From positions 335,545 through 399,544 of the forward strand of contig JAHEGD010000004.1 in the NCBI GenBank assembly GCA_024639885.1: a stretch of DNA of 64,000 bases, read 5' to 3'. The notes beneath the pieces are model-generated. The model worked only from the letters and a program-made list of their open reading frames with translations. It made no database searches and was not told where the DNA came from. Below, piece by piece: positions 22,197 to 32,656 of the stretch. Both the position numbers and the translations under genes were made by a program. Origin of the DNA: Porticoccaceae bacterium. Its GTDB lineage: Bacteria; Pseudomonadota; Gammaproteobacteria; Pseudomonadales; Porticoccaceae. Within the stretch, counting starts at the first letter, position 1. Each line of letters starts with the position of its first letter.

Positions 22197-23391
22197 AAGC
22201 TCCTCGCGCTGTGGCTCGGCCGGTGTGCGACCGCTGGCCACCGACAGTGGCGGCGGCCAGTTCGCGGGCGGCGGCCAGCCACAGCCCGGCCATCGCCATG
22301 CTGACTACCAGCGAGCTGCCACCAAAACTGACAAACGGCAGCGTCAGCCCTTTGGTGGGCAGCAGCCCGGCATTGACGCCGAGATTGATAAACGCCTGCC
22401 CGGCCAGCATCACTGCAAAGCCGATTAACAGGAAACCCAAGTACCACTGGGCGATCGACAGTGCTCGGTAACCCAGCTGCAGTAGCCGCGCGACCAGCAC
22501 AGCAAACAGCGCAACCATTGCAATGACACCGATAAAGCCAAACTCCTCGGCGTAGATCGCAAACACAAAATCGGTGTGCGCCTCGGGCAGGTAGAGCATC
22601 TTCTGCAGCGACTGGCCGAGACCGACCCCAAACCACTCGCCGCGGCCAAATGCGATCAGCGACTGGGTGAGCTGGTAGCCACTGCTGAACTGGTCGGCCC
22701 ACGGGTCTAGGTAGGAGGTGATCCGCGCCAACCGGTAGCTCTGTTCGGCAACCAGTAGCACAGCGCCGCCGCCAACCACCAGCAGTGCCGCCGCGACCCA
22801 GCGCAACTGCAAGCCGCCGACAAACAGCAGCGCGCCGGCGGTCGCGACAATCACCACGGTCGAGCCAAAATCGGGCTGGGCCAATAGCAGTACGACAAAC
22901 AGCCCGACCACCAGCGCCGGCTGCCAGGCGACCTGCGGGGCGGCCAAAAACAGCTCGCGGTAACGGGCCAACCAGGCCGCCAGATAGACCAGCAGCGCGA
23001 GCTTGACCAGCTCGGCGACCTGCACGGTAAACCCGCCAATGCGCAGCCAGCGGGTGGCACCGTTGGCTTCATAACCGACGCCGGGCAGCATGATGATGAC
23101 CATCAGTGCCAGCCCGAGCACCAGCCACAAGCGGCTGCGCGCAGCCCAGAACTGGCTGTCGACACTCCAGCCGATCAGCAGCGCTACAACCCCAATCAGT
23201 AGATAGGCCATGTGGCTGTGCATAAATCGCAGCGGCGCACCAAAGCGGTCGTCGGCAAAGCTCATCGACGCCGAGGTGACCATCACCAAGCCGATAGACA
23301 ACAGCGCCAGCACCGGCAGCAGAATCCACGGATCGGGGCGGGCACTGACCCGGCCGACAAACAGCTGCCAGTGGCGTTGCAGTAGTGCCAT
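22189..23391 (-). CDS. ftsW: SEDS peptidoglycan polymerase FtsW
   Basis: GATRWLRIGGFTVQVAELVKLALL, LTQSLIAFGRGEWFGVGLGQSLQKMLYLPEAHTDFVFAIYAEEFG. Confidence 0.96.
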   Translation of the reverse strand: MALLQRHWQLFVGRVSARPDPWILLPVLALLSIGLVMVTSASMSFADDRFGAPLRFMHSHMAYLLIGVVALLIGWSVDSQFWAARSRLWLVLGLALMVIIMLPGVGYEANGATRWLRIGGFTVQVAELVKLALLVYLAAWLARYRELFLAAPQVAWQPALVVGLFVVLLLAQPDFGSTVVIVATAGALLFVGGLQLRWVAAALLVVGGGAVLLVAEQSYRLARITSYLDPWADQFSSGYQLTQSLIAFGRGEWFGVGLGQSLQKMLYLPEAHTDFVFAIYAEEFGFIGVIAMVALFAVLVARLLQLGYRALSIAQWYLGFLLIGFAVMLAGQAFINLGVNAGLLPTKGLTLPFVSFGGSSLVVSMAMAGLWLAAARELAAATVGGQRSHTGRATARGAYV

Positions 23392-24752
23392 CACAGGCCA
23401 CCCCCCAGCACTAGGCTGCGAAACTGTTCGCCGCGCGCGGCAAACCCCGGATACTGGTCAAAGCTGGCACACGCCGGCGCCAGCAGCACGGTGTCACCCG
23501 ACTCGGCCTGCGCCACCAGCGCCGCCAGCGCATCGGCCAACACCGCGTGGCGGCTGGTCGGGCACGGCTCTGGGTCGCCGGCCAACGCGCTCTCTAGCAG
23601 CGGAGCATCGCGGCCGAACAGCGCCACATGGCGGACCCGGCCGCGGGCGGCCGCAGCCAGTGCAGTGAACGACTGGCCCTTGGCGTCGCCGCCGGCGAGC
23701 AGCAGTAGATTGGCGCGGTCGGCGCCGGCGAGCCCTTCGATGGCGGCCACCGCAGCGCCGACATTGGTCGCCTTGGAGTCGTTGATATAGAGCACGCCGT
23801 TGCGCTCGGCGACCAGCTCAGAGCGGTGCGGCAGCCCCTTAAACTGGCGCAGCGCCTCGACCATCGGGGCGATCGCGATACCCGCGGCACTGCCCAGCGC
23901 CAGCGCTGCAAGGCCGTTGGCAACGTTGTGTGCACCGCGCAGCGGCAGCTGGTGGAGAGCGACGACCGGCGTCAGCCCCTGATAAATTGCTGCCTCGCCG
24001 TCGCGCTCGGCCACCCCCCAGTCGCGCAGATCGGGCGCCGCCAAGCCAAATCGCAGCTGGCTTACCATCGCCGAGTGGAGCCCGGCGGTGAGTGGATCGG
24101 CGCGGTTGCAGACCGCCACCGAGGCGCCGCGGTAGATCCGCTGCTTGGCCTGACGGTAGGCGTTGAGATCAGTGTAGCGGTCCATATGGTCTGGCGAAAT
24201 GTTCAACAGCGCGACGATGGCGCCGCGGCAGTCATCGAGCAGTTCAAGCTGAAAACTCGACAGCTCGACCACGTAGAGCTCGACGCTGTCGTCGAGCAGG
24301 TCGAGCATCGGCGTACCGATGTTGCCGCCAACCGCTACCCGCAACCCAGCCTGCTCGGCCATAGCGCCGACCAAGCTGGTCACCGTGCTTTTGCCGTTGG
24401 AGCCGGTGATGGCGACCACCGGCGCGCGCGCAGCGTCAAAGAACAGCTGTGCGTCGCCGCTCAACTGCGCGCCAGCTTGGCTGGCGGCGACGATAGCCGG
24501 TTCGCTACAGGCGACCCCCGGGCTCATCAACAGCCGCTGGTAGCGGCCCAACTGCTCACCAGAGAACTCGCCGATGAAACATTTTGCGTCCGGAAACTCG
24601 GCGCCCAGCGCCGCCGCCAACGGTGGTGCTTGGCGCGAATCAAACAGATCAAAGGCGATCCCCTGCGACGAGCAATAGCGCGCCAGAGAGTGGCCAGTCT
24701 GGCCCATCCCGACGATCGCGCAACGCGCGCTGGTCGCTATCAATTCGCTCAT
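23391..24752 (-). CDS. murD: UDP-N-acetylmuramoylalanine--D-glutamate ligase
   Basis: CAIVGMGQTGHSLARY, VVAITGSNGKSTVTSLVGAMAEQAG, NISPDHMDRY. Confidence 0.96.
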   Translation of the reverse strand: MSELIATSARCAIVGMGQTGHSLARYCSSQGIAFDLFDSRQAPPLAAALGAEFPDAKCFIGEFSGEQLGRYQRLLMSPGVACSEPAIVAASQAGAQLSGDAQLFFDAARAPVVAITGSNGKSTVTSLVGAMAEQAGLRVAVGGNIGTPMLDLLDDSVELYVVELSSFQLELLDDCRGAIVALLNISPDHMDRYTDLNAYRQAKQRIYRGASVAVCNRADPLTAGLHSAMVSQLRFGLAAPDLRDWGVAERDGEAAIYQGLTPVVALHQLPLRGAHNVANGLAALALGSAAGIAIAPMVEALRQFKGLPHRSELVAERNGVLYINDSKATNVGAAVAAIEGLAGADRANLLLLAGGDAKGQSFTALAAAARGRVRHVALFGRDAPLLESALAGDPEPCPTSRHAVLADALAALVAQAESGDTVLLAPACASFDQYPGFAARGEQFRSLVLGGGL

Positions 24753-24772
24753 CTCTGGCTGCTTCCCCTTCG

Positions 24773-25855
24773 CTATCGCAATTTAAGTGTGGCTAAACCG
24801 ATCAACACCAGCACCACCGTGATGATCCAAAAACGGACGATGACCCGCGGCTCTGGCCAACCCTTCAGCTCAAAATGGTGGTGAATCGGTGCCATCCGGA
24901 ACACGCGCTTGCCGGTTAATTTGAACGAGGCGACCTGAATGATGACCGACAGGGTCTCCATCACGAAGACGCCGCCCATGATGAACAGCACCAGCTCTTG
25001 GCGAACGATCACCGCCATGACACCGAGCGCGGCACCCAGCGCCAGAGCGCCGACATCACCCATAAAGACCATCGCCGGGTAGGTGTTAAACCAGAGAAAC
25101 CCGAGACCTGCGCCGCACAGCGCGGCGGCAAAGATAATCAGCTCGCCAGAGCCGGCGACATAGGGAATGTGCAGATAGCTGGCAAACTGGATATTGCCGC
25201 TCAAGTAGGCGAACAGACCGAGCGCACCGCCGACCAATACGGTGGGTAGTATCGCCAGACCGTCGAGGCCGTCGGTGAGGTTGACGGCGTTACTGGTGCC
25301 GACAATCACAAAATAGCTCAGGGCGACAAAGCCAACGCCGAGCGGGATCGCGACATCTTTAAAGAACGGCACAATCAGTTCCAGCTCGGCCGGCGCCTGC
25401 GCACTGACATACAGAAACACAGCCGCAGCAAAGCCGGCCAGCGACTGCCAGAAGTACTTCCAGCGGGCTGGCAAGCCGCGCGGATCGCGCTCGACCACCT
25501 TGCGGTAGTCATCGACCCAGCCGATCAGACCAAACGCCAGCGTGACTCCGACCACCACCCAGACAAACCGATTGCCCAGATCAGACCAGAGCAGGGTGCT
25601 GACTACAATTGCCAGCAGGATCAGCACACCGCCCATGGTCGGCGTACCCGCTTTGGCGAGATGGCTCTGCGGACCGTCGTCGCGGATCGCCTGACCCATC
25701 TGCAGCGAGTTGAGTTTGCGGATCAGCTTGGGGCCAGCCCACCAGCTGAACACCAGCGCGCTGAGCACCGCCAGAATCGCCCGCAGGGTCAGGTAGCCAA
25801 CCACGCTAAAGGGCGCGTAATACTGCTCTAAATACTCCGCCAGCCACAGTAACAT
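24773..25855 (-). CDS. mraY: phospho-N-acetylmuramoyl-pentapeptide-transferase
   Basis: [63 protein letters not shown]. Confidence 0.98.
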   Translation of the reverse strand: MLLWLAEYLEQYYAPFSVVGYLTLRAILAVLSALVFSWWAGPKLIRKLNSLQMGQAIRDDGPQSHLAKAGTPTMGGVLILLAIVVSTLLWSDLGNRFVWVVVGVTLAFGLIGWVDDYRKVVERDPRGLPARWKYFWQSLAGFAAAVFLYVSAQAPAELELIVPFFKDVAIPLGVGFVALSYFVIVGTSNAVNLTDGLDGLAILPTVLVGGALGLFAYLSGNIQFASYLHIPYVAGSGELIIFAAALCGAGLGFLWFNTYPAMVFMGDVGALALGAALGVMAVIVRQELVLFIMGGVFVMETLSVIIQVASFKLTGKRVFRMAPIHHHFELKGWPEPRVIVRFWIITVVLVLIGLATLKLR

Positions 25856-27237
25856 TAGCCTTTCACCTCAGCGCGCAGCTGCGCACACAGTTTATCCATG
25901 CCCGCACTGCGCGAGCCCTTGACCAAAATCGTCACCGCACTGGCCTCCGCGGCCATCGCCAGCAGTACCGTCAGGCACTCGGCCTGGCCGGCAAAGGCGG
26001 TGCCACCCGCTTCGGCGGCGGCCAGTGCGGCCAGCTCACCGACCGCGAACACCCCATCGATGGCGCACTCGACGGCGTGGCGGCCGACCTGCCGGTGCCA
26101 CTGTGCGGCGTCGCCACCGAGTTCCGCCATGTCACCGAGCACCAGCAGCCGCAGTCCCGCCATCGACGCCAACAGGTCGATCGCCGCCGCGACCGAACCG
26201 GGGTTGGCGTTATAACTGTCGTCGATCAATGTCACTCGGTCGTTGAGTCGTTCTACCGTCAGCCGCCCGGGCAGCATCGCCGCGGCGCTCAGGCCACTGC
26301 CGATCAGCTCTAGTGAACAACCGGTGGCACTGCTCAGCGCGGCTGCCGCCAGCGCATTGCTCACTTGGTGCAGGCCGGGGCTGTGCAGCGCCACCTCGAC
26401 CCGACCGCTCGGCCCAACCAAGGTAAAGTGAGCACAGCCGTCATCGTCCAGCGCGACCTGTGCGGCACTAAAATCGGCGCCGGCGTCGTGGCGCGAAAAA
26501 GTCACCACTCGGCGGTTGCCCATCTCAGCCAACCAGCCGGCGGCAAACGGCTCATCTAAATTCACCACTGCCGTTGCGGTAGCTGCCAGCTGGCGATAGA
26601 TGGCGCTCTTCTCCTGCGCGATCGCCTGCAGCGAACCAAATCCCTCGACATGGGCGGGCTGAATGTTATTTACCAGCGCGACATCGGCATTCGCCATTGC
26701 CGCCAGCGACTCGATATCGCCCGGCCGGCTGGCGCCCAATTCGATCACCGCAAAGCGGTGCTCCGGCGCCAAACCGAGCAGGGTCAGCGGCGCACCAAAC
26801 TGGTTGTTGAGGTTGCCGGCGGTAGCCAATGTCGGCGCCGCGGCGCTGAGAATCGCCGCGCAATACTGTTTCACCGAACTCTTGCCCGAGCTGCCGGTCA
26901 GTGCGATCACTGGGTAGTCAAACTGCTCGCGTTCATAACTGGCCAACTGGCCGAGCGCCGCGGTGGTGTCGTCAACCACCCACTGCAGCAGCGGCGATGC
27001 CGGTTGCGGGGCGTTAACTACCAGTGCCGCTGCGCGCTGTCCGGCCTCGGCGATGAAGTCGTGGCCGTCGAGCCGCTCACCCACCACGGCGACAAATAGC
27101 TCGCCGCTGGCCACGGCGCGGCTGTCGATAGCAACCCCGCTGTAGTGCTGCTGTGGCGCCGCCGCTAGGCCATCGCGGCACCAGAGAGTGCCGCCAAACC
27201 GCTCGGCGACATCAACCAGTGAGCGCACCGCTAACAC
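25855..27237 (-). CDS. murF: UDP-N-acetylmuramoyl-tripeptide--D-Ala-D-Ala ligase
   Basis: [67 protein letters not shown] start. Confidence 0.95.
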   Translation of the reverse strand: MLAVRSLVDVAERFGGTLWCRDGLAAAPQQHYSGVAIDSRAVASGELFVAVVGERLDGHDFIAEAGQRAAALVVNAPQPASPLLQWVVDDTTAALGQLASYEREQFDYPVIALTGSSGKSSVKQYCAAILSAAAPTLATAGNLNNQFGAPLTLLGLAPEHRFAVIELGASRPGDIESLAAMANADVALVNNIQPAHVEGFGSLQAIAQEKSAIYRQLAATATAVVNLDEPFAAGWLAEMGNRRVVTFSRHDAGADFSAAQVALDDDGCAHFTLVGPSGRVEVALHSPGLHQVSNALAAAALSSATGCSLELIGSGLSAAAMLPGRLTVERLNDRVTLIDDSYNANPGSVAAAIDLLASMAGLRLLVLGDMAELGGDAAQWHRQVGRHAVECAIDGVFAVGELAALAAAEAGGTAFAGQAECLTVLLAMAAEASAVTILVKGSRSAGMDKLCAQLRAEVKG

Positions 27238-28808
27238 GCCTCACCCCCGCGCTGCACTGTGGCGCTATCCGCCTGCTCGGCGGCGCGCGCGGCCAGTGCC
27301 GCCTGGGCCACACCGACGTCGTCAAACGGCACCTTATCGGCACCGATCAGCTGATAGCGCTCGTGACCCTTACCGGCAATCAGCACCGTGTCGAGCGGCC
27401 CGGCGGCGCCAACCGCGCGATGAATCGCCACACAGCGATCACTCTCGACCTCGGCGCGGCCGGCGATGCCCTCTCGAATCTGCTCGATGATCGCGGCCGG
27501 GCGCTCGCTGCGCGGGTTGTCGCTGGTGATAATCAGTTGATCGGCGCCGCGCTCGGCAACTTGGCCCATCAGCGGTCGCTTGCCGACATCGCGGTCACCA
27601 CCGCAGCCAAACACTAACCACAACTGGCCTTCGGTGACCGGGCGCAGCGCCGCCAAGACCTTCTCCAGCGCGTCCGGTGTGTGTGCGTAGTCGACTACCA
27701 CCAGCGGCTCGCCGCGCAGATCGCCGCGGTTGACCCGCTGCAGCCGCCCCGCCACCGGGGCCAGGTTGGCGACCTCCGCGGCGACCGCGGCGAGCGGCCA
27801 GCCGGCCGCGGTCGCACTGGCGATCGCCGCCAACAAATTGGCGAGATTGTAGTCGCCCAGCAGTGGCGAGCGGACCGTGACGCTGGCGGTGCTGTCGCGG
27901 CCAGCGCCCTGCTGGTTGGCACTCAACTGCGCGGTCAGGCCATCGCCATCAAACTCTGCGGCGACACAGCGCAGGTGGCCATCGATACCGGCCGCGCTGT
28001 AGAAGCGGGCTTGACTCTGCGCGCCGAGCGCCGCCGCCATCACCGAGCTGGCAGCGTCATCGCTGTTGAGAATGGCTGTGCGCAGCCCGGGCTGGGCAAA
28101 TAGCCGGGCCTTGGCGGACGCGTAATTTTGTAGGGTGCCGTGGTAGTCGAGGTGATCGCGCGACAAGTTGGTAAACAGCGCCTGATCAAACTGCACAGCG
28201 GCCACCCGACCCTGGTCGAGCGCGTGCGAGGAGACCTCCATCACCACGCGCTGACAGCCGAGCTCGACGAACTCAGCCAGCAGCCGCTGGGTGGTGCAGG
28301 CGTCGGCGGTGGTCATGCCGGTGGCGCGCAACGGCTCGCCGACGGTGCCGGCACCGAGCGTACCGATCGTGGCGACGCGCTCACCCAACCGCGCCAACAG
28401 CTGGCCGAGCAGCTGGCAGACAGTGGTCTTGCCGTTGGTGCCGGTCACGCCAATCACCTTGAGCTGGGCCGATGGGCTGGCGTAAAAACGGTCGGCAGCC
28501 AGCGACAGGTTGGCGGCTAAACCATCGACACTGATGACTGCCAGTGCGGGCGACGTCACCACTGGATCGGCACTATCGACCACTACCGCGACGGCGCCAG
28601 CGGCGGCCGCGGCGGCGATGTAATCGCGGCCGTGGTGGCTGTCGCCTGCGACGGCGACAAACAGATCGCCGGCGGCGATCCGGCGGCTATCGGCGACCAG
28701 GTTAGCGGTGGCCGCCAACTTGTCCGGCACGCCGCCGCTGACCGTGGCGGTCAGGCCGACCTCGGCCCAGCTGACAAGCAGCGCCGCAACAGATGGCATA
28801 CGACTCAC
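27231..28808 (-). CDS. murE: UDP-N-acetylmuramyl-tripeptide synthetase
   Basis: VIGVTGTNGKTTVCQLLGQLLARLG, SSHALDQGRVAAVQFDQALFTNLSRDHLDYHGT, DNPRSERPAAII. Confidence 0.96.
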   Translation of the reverse strand: MSRMPSVAALLVSWAEVGLTATVSGGVPDKLAATANLVADSRRIAAGDLFVAVAGDSHHGRDYIAAAAAAGAVAVVVDSADPVVTSPALAVISVDGLAANLSLAADRFYASPSAQLKVIGVTGTNGKTTVCQLLGQLLARLGERVATIGTLGAGTVGEPLRATGMTTADACTTQRLLAEFVELGCQRVVMEVSSHALDQGRVAAVQFDQALFTNLSRDHLDYHGTLQNYASAKARLFAQPGLRTAILNSDDAASSVMAAALGAQSQARFYSAAGIDGHLRCVAAEFDGDGLTAQLSANQQGAGRDSTASVTVRSPLLGDYNLANLLAAIASATAAGWPLAAVAAEVANLAPVAGRLQRVNRGDLRGEPLVVVDYAHTPDALEKVLAALRPVTEGQLWLVFGCGGDRDVGKRPLMGQVAERGADQLIITSDNPRSERPAAIIEQIREGIAGRAEVESDRCVAIHRAVGAAGPLDTVLIAGKGHERYQLIGADKVPFDDVGVAQAALAARAAEQADSATVQRGGEAC

Positions 28809-30535
28809 AAGCCACCTCCAGCTAGCTGGCTGGCCGGCGCCTGCGCGTCCGGCGGCACTTGCAGCAGCCGCAAGGCGGTCGCGGTAACATCGGCGAACAC
28901 TGGCGCGGCGGCCTCGCCCCCGTAGTAACCGCCGGCGCGCGGGTCATCGACCACCACCACAGTCACTATCCGCGACTGTTCGACCGGCGCCATACCGGCG
29001 AATACCGAGATGTAGCGGTCGCTGTGGTAGCCGCCAGTGGCTGCAGTTTTGTGCACCGTGCCGGTTTTACCGGCGCTGCTGTAGCCGTCCAGCCGGCCGC
29101 GGCGGCCGGTGCCGCCCTCTTCGATGACACCGGCTAACATAGTACGGATGGCGTCGCTCGCCGGGCCGTCGGCGACCGGGTGCGACTCGCCGATGGTATC
29201 GGTTTTCAACAGTGACAGCGGCAGCTCGCGGCCGTGGTTGGCCAGCATCAGATAGGCGTTGGCGAGCTGCAGTGCCGAGACCTGCAAGCCGTAGCCAAAC
29301 GCGTAGTTGGCGCGGGTGACATCGTCCCAGCGGCGGTGCGCGGGCAGGTTGCCGGGGGTCTCGCCGGGCAGCCCGATACCGACCGGGCGGCCGAATCCAA
29401 AGCGCTGATAGAGTCCGCGAATCGCATCGGGCTCTAGCTCCAGAGCAATCTTAGTGGTACCGACGTTGCTCGACTTTTGCAGCACGCCGGCAATGTCGAG
29501 AGTGCCGTAGTTGCGGTGGTCCTCAAAGGTTTTGTAGTCGACCTTGAGGAACCCGGGATCTGTATCAATTTGGCTGTCGACAGTGAACTTGCCGCTCTCC
29601 AGCGCCGCCAGCATGGCCAGCGGCTTGACCGTACTGCCCGGCTCGATCAGGTCTTGTACTGCGCGGTTGCGGACCGCAGCGAGGGCCAGTCCAGCGCGGT
29701 CGTTGGGGTTAAACGACGGCTGGTTGGCCATCGCCAACACCTCGCCGGTCAGCACATCGAGCACCACCACCGAGCCGCCCTCGGCGCGGTGCTCGGCGAC
29801 TGCGCGCTTGAGTGCGCGGTAGGCCGCGTACTGAATACGCAGATCAATGCTCAGCCGCAGCGACTCGCCGCTGCGCGACTCCTGAAGCAGCGCCACACTC
29901 TTGATGATGCGGCCGCTGCGGTCTTTGATCACCTGCTGGCGGCCGTGCTCACCAGCCAGAGACCGCTGGTAGGCTTTTTCCAACCCCTCGATACCGTTGC
30001 CGTCGATGTCCGTCAGACCAATCAGCTGGGCCGCCACTTCGCCAGCGGGGTAGTAGCGCTTGTACTCGCGCTCTTCACGCAGACCCGCCAAGCCCAGCGC
30101 CATCGCCCGCGCCGCCGACTGCAGCGGCAGCTGACGGGCAATATAGAGGTGCTGGTTGCGCGGATTGGCCGCCAACCGGCGCGCCAGCTCTGCGGCCGGT
30201 TCATCGATAATGGCGGCCAGCGCGGCGATATCGGCCTGGCTCCAGCGATCGCTGGCCTGCGGCATATTGGCCAGCAGCGTGGAGACCGGCGTGCTGACGG
30301 CGAGCGGTGCGCCGTTGCGGTCACTGATCTCGCCGCGGTAGGCCGGTAGGCGCTCTTCGCGGATGGTGCGGCGATCGCCTTGATCTTGCAAAAAATCAAA
30401 ACCGCGCTGTTCAGAGGGCAGCACCTGCAGCGCCGCCACTTTGATCAGCAGCGCCGCCGGCATCACCGCCAACAGCGCCACCAATAGCGCAAAACGCCAG
30501 CGCGGCACGGCGGCCACCTGCGCGCGGCGGCTCAT
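28805..30535 (-). CDS. ftsI: peptidoglycan D,D-transpeptidase FtsI (PBP3)
   Basis: RGEISDRNGAPLAVSTPVSTL, QDLIEPGSTVKPLAMLAAL, KSSNVGTTKIAL, YSSAGKTGTVHK. Confidence 0.97.
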   Translation of the reverse strand: MSRRAQVAAVPRWRFALLVALLAVMPAALLIKVAALQVLPSEQRGFDFLQDQGDRRTIREERLPAYRGEISDRNGAPLAVSTPVSTLLANMPQASDRWSQADIAALAAIIDEPAAELARRLAANPRNQHLYIARQLPLQSAARAMALGLAGLREEREYKRYYPAGEVAAQLIGLTDIDGNGIEGLEKAYQRSLAGEHGRQQVIKDRSGRIIKSVALLQESRSGESLRLSIDLRIQYAAYRALKRAVAEHRAEGGSVVVLDVLTGEVLAMANQPSFNPNDRAGLALAAVRNRAVQDLIEPGSTVKPLAMLAALESGKFTVDSQIDTDPGFLKVDYKTFEDHRNYGTLDIAGVLQKSSNVGTTKIALELEPDAIRGLYQRFGFGRPVGIGLPGETPGNLPAHRRWDDVTRANYAFGYGLQVSALQLANAYLMLANHGRELPLSLLKTDTIGESHPVADGPASDAIRTMLAGVIEEGGTGRRGRLDGYSSAGKTGTVHKTAATGGYHSDRYISVFAGMAPVEQSRIVTVVVVDDPRAGGYYGGEAAAPVFADVTATALRLLQVPPDAQAPASQLAGGGL

Positions 30536-30825
30536 CGGTTCACCGCCGCGGCAGACACCACAGTAATCTCGCTACTGCTGGCGACCCGCATCGACAGCTG
30601 CTGTGTGGCCACTGTTTCGACCCGCTGCATAGAGCCATAGGCGCTCTGCTCCAGCAGCAGGTAGCGGTACTGCTCTTGATGCTGTTCGCCACTGCGCTGC
30701 AGCTCAGCCAGCTCGGCGTAGGCGGTGCGACAGGCGAAGCTGACCACCGCCACCGCCAGCGCCGAGCCGAGCACCGCCAGCCACAATAGCGACGTGGCCA
30801 GCACTGGGCGCGCCGGCCAGCTCAT
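30532..30825 (-). CDS. ftsL: cell division protein FtsL
   Basis: 97-aa single-TM coiled-coil protein in dcw position between rsmH and ftsI. Confidence 0.88.
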   Translation of the reverse strand: MSWPARPVLATSLLWLAVLGSALAVAVVSFACRTAYAELAELQRSGEQHQEQYRYLLLEQSAYGSMQRVETVATQQLSMRVASSSEITVVSAAAVNR

Positions 30826-31748
30826 GCGGTGCGCTCCGCGATACGCATGACAGCGCTGCGAGCGCGCACATTGCGCTCAATCTCGGCGCTGCCAGGCTTG
30901 ACCGCGCCGCCGATCTTTTTCAGCCGCGAGCCGCGCTCGCTATCCGGAATAGGTAGGTTGCGCGGCAGCTGGCGACCGCGCTGCTGGTCGCGGATAAAGC
31001 GCTTGACGCGGCGGTCCTCCAGCGAGTGAAAGCTGATCGCGACCAACCGCCCGCCGACCGCCAGACAGTCGAGCAGCCCGTCGAGCAGTAGATCGAGATC
31101 GGCCAGCTCGCGGTTGATGAAGATGCGAATCGCCTGAAACGCCTTGGTGGCCGGGTGCTTGCCGCGCTCCCAGGCCGGGTGGGCGGCCGCCAGCAGCTCG
31201 GCGAGCTGCACGGTGCGGGTGATCGGCGCTCTCGCGCGGGCGATCACCAACGCCTTGGCCATGCGCCGCGCAAAGCGCTCTTCGCCCAGCTCAAACAGCA
31301 CATCGGCAAACTCGCCCTCGTCGACCTCGGCCAGCCACTGCGCGGCAGAGAGACCGCTGCTGGTATCCATGCGCATATCCAGCGGCCCGTCGCGCAGGAA
31401 GCTGAAGCCGCGCTCAGCCTCATCGAGCTGCGGCGACGATACGCCGAGATCGACCAGCAGGCCATCGAGCTTGCCGTATAGGCCGCGCTGGCGGAGCTGC
31501 TCGGGTAGCTCGGCAAAGCTGCCGTGAATCAACTCAAGGCGCGGCTCATCGGCAAACCGCTCTGCGCCTGCGGCAATCGCCGCCGGGTCTTTGTCGACTG
31601 CCAACAGCCGGCCGCCGGCCGACAGCTGATCTAAAATCGCCGCCGAGTGGCCGCCGCGGCCAAAAGTGCCATCGACATAGCAGCCGTCGGCAGTTGTCAC
31701 CAGCGCAGCGACCGCCTCATCGAGCAGGACTGTAGTGTGTTCGCTCAT
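30822..31748 (-). CDS. rsmH: 16S rRNA (cytosine-1402-N4)-methyltransferase
   Basis: HTTVLLDEAVAALVTTADGCYVDGTFGRGGHSAAIL, LLVDLGVSSPQLDEAERGFSF, AISFHSLEDRRVKRFIR. Confidence 0.97.
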   Translation of the reverse strand: MSEHTTVLLDEAVAALVTTADGCYVDGTFGRGGHSAAILDQLSAGGRLLAVDKDPAAIAAGAERFADEPRLELIHGSFAELPEQLRQRGLYGKLDGLLVDLGVSSPQLDEAERGFSFLRDGPLDMRMDTSSGLSAAQWLAEVDEGEFADVLFELGEERFARRMAKALVIARARAPITRTVQLAELLAAAHPAWERGKHPATKAFQAIRIFINRELADLDLLLDGLLDCLAVGGRLVAISFHSLEDRRVKRFIRDQQRGRQLPRNLPIPDSERGSRLKKIGGAVKPGSAEIERNVRARSAVMRIAERTA

Positions 31749-31758
31749 GCCGCCACCA

Positions 31759-32226
31759 CTACCAGGAGAGGTTTTTTAGTGCATCGCTAATCGCGCCGGG
31801 CTCGTCGAGCATGGCGCGGTAACTCTGCTGCGACTTGTCGCGCTCGGCGTTCCAGTTGGCCTCGCTCCAGATCTCGAGCCGCTGGGTGCGGCCGACCAGC
31901 ACGACTTTTTTCTCTAGCTCGGCGTAATCGCGCAGCTCGGTGGGCAGCAGGATGCGGCCGCTGCCATCAAGCTGGAGGTCTTTGGCTTGGCCGACTACAA
32001 AGCGGCTGAGCATCTCGCCGAGCGGGTCGAGCGCCGGCAGCGCGGCCACTTTCTCTTCAAAACGGCGCCACTCCGGCAGTGGCGACAGGGTAAGACAGGT
32101 CGACTTCATATCGATAGTGATAACTAACTCACCGGCACAGAGATCATCGAGCACGGCGCGGTAACGGGTCGGAATTGCCATCCGTCCCTTCGCGTCCATG
32201 TTGATTGGATCACTGCCTCTAAACAC
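31759..32226 (-). CDS. mraZ: transcriptional regulator MraZ
   Basis: MFRGSDPINMDAKGRMAIPTRYRAVLDDLCAG..LDGSGRILLPTELRDYAELEKKVVLVG; GTG start. Confidence 0.97.
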   Translation of the reverse strand: MFRGSDPINMDAKGRMAIPTRYRAVLDDLCAGELVITIDMKSTCLTLSPLPEWRRFEEKVAALPALDPLGEMLSRFVVGQAKDLQLDGSGRILLPTELRDYAELEKKVVLVGRTQRLEIWSEANWNAERDKSQQSYRAMLDEPGAISDALKNLSW

Positions 32227-32289
32227 CGCTTACGCCCCTGTTATGTTGGGGAGATGGACCGGCCGACTGGCCCGCACCGCCACCAGCAG

Positions 32290-32324
32290 ACCACCGCAAC
32301 CCGCAATAGCCCACTTTTCCCCAC
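32290..32324 (-). promoter_or_regulatory. MraZ-type operator: four GTGGG-like repeats with 10-bp period
   Basis: minus strand GTGGG-GAAAA-GTGGG-CTATT-GCGGG-TTGCG-GTGGT; positions 32324-32320, 32314-32310, 32304-32300, 32294-32290. Confidence 0.8.
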
Positions 32325-32340
32325 TTTTTTCCATCTGCGC

Positions 32341-32369
32341 ACAATATTGCTGGCCACCGCCAAAGTCAA
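32341..32369 (-). promoter_or_regulatory. sigma70-like promoter of mraZ/dcw cluster (TTGACT-N17-TATTGT)
   Basis: minus strand TTGACTTTGGCGGTGGCCAGCAATATTGT immediately upstream of the MraZ-type repeats. Confidence 0.7.
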
Positions 32370-32605
32370 CACTGCAAAATGGTAAAAAAGTGTTCAAAAA
32401 CAATAGGGTTAGCGAGTGGCGGAGAAACCCGTCTGCGACCGTGATTTGGGCTTATTTTTTGTCCTATCAAAACATTGGGATGACATCACAACTTAAAGTA
32501 ACTTCTCACTAGAGCAGAAAAATTCACTGCCGCTGCGCTTTTTTAGAGTTTTTTGTACTATTAATTTATCTGGTAATTACTTTTAACTCGGATAGTTTTT
32601 CGGCA

Positions 32606-32643
32606 ACAAAAAAAACGGCCTCCGCAGAGACCGTTTTTTTTGT
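32606..32643 (-). terminator. intrinsic terminator downstream of rplS
   Basis: AAAAAAAACGGCCTCCGCAGAGACCGTTTTTTTT: imperfect stem with T tract on minus strand. Confidence 0.75.
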
Positions 32644-32656
32644 ACACCAGAGTCGC

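Noticed and set aside
23826-24884. 352-aa plus-strand ORF antisense to murD/mraY
   Set aside because: Shadow ORF; the murD and mraY reading frames fully explain the sequence.
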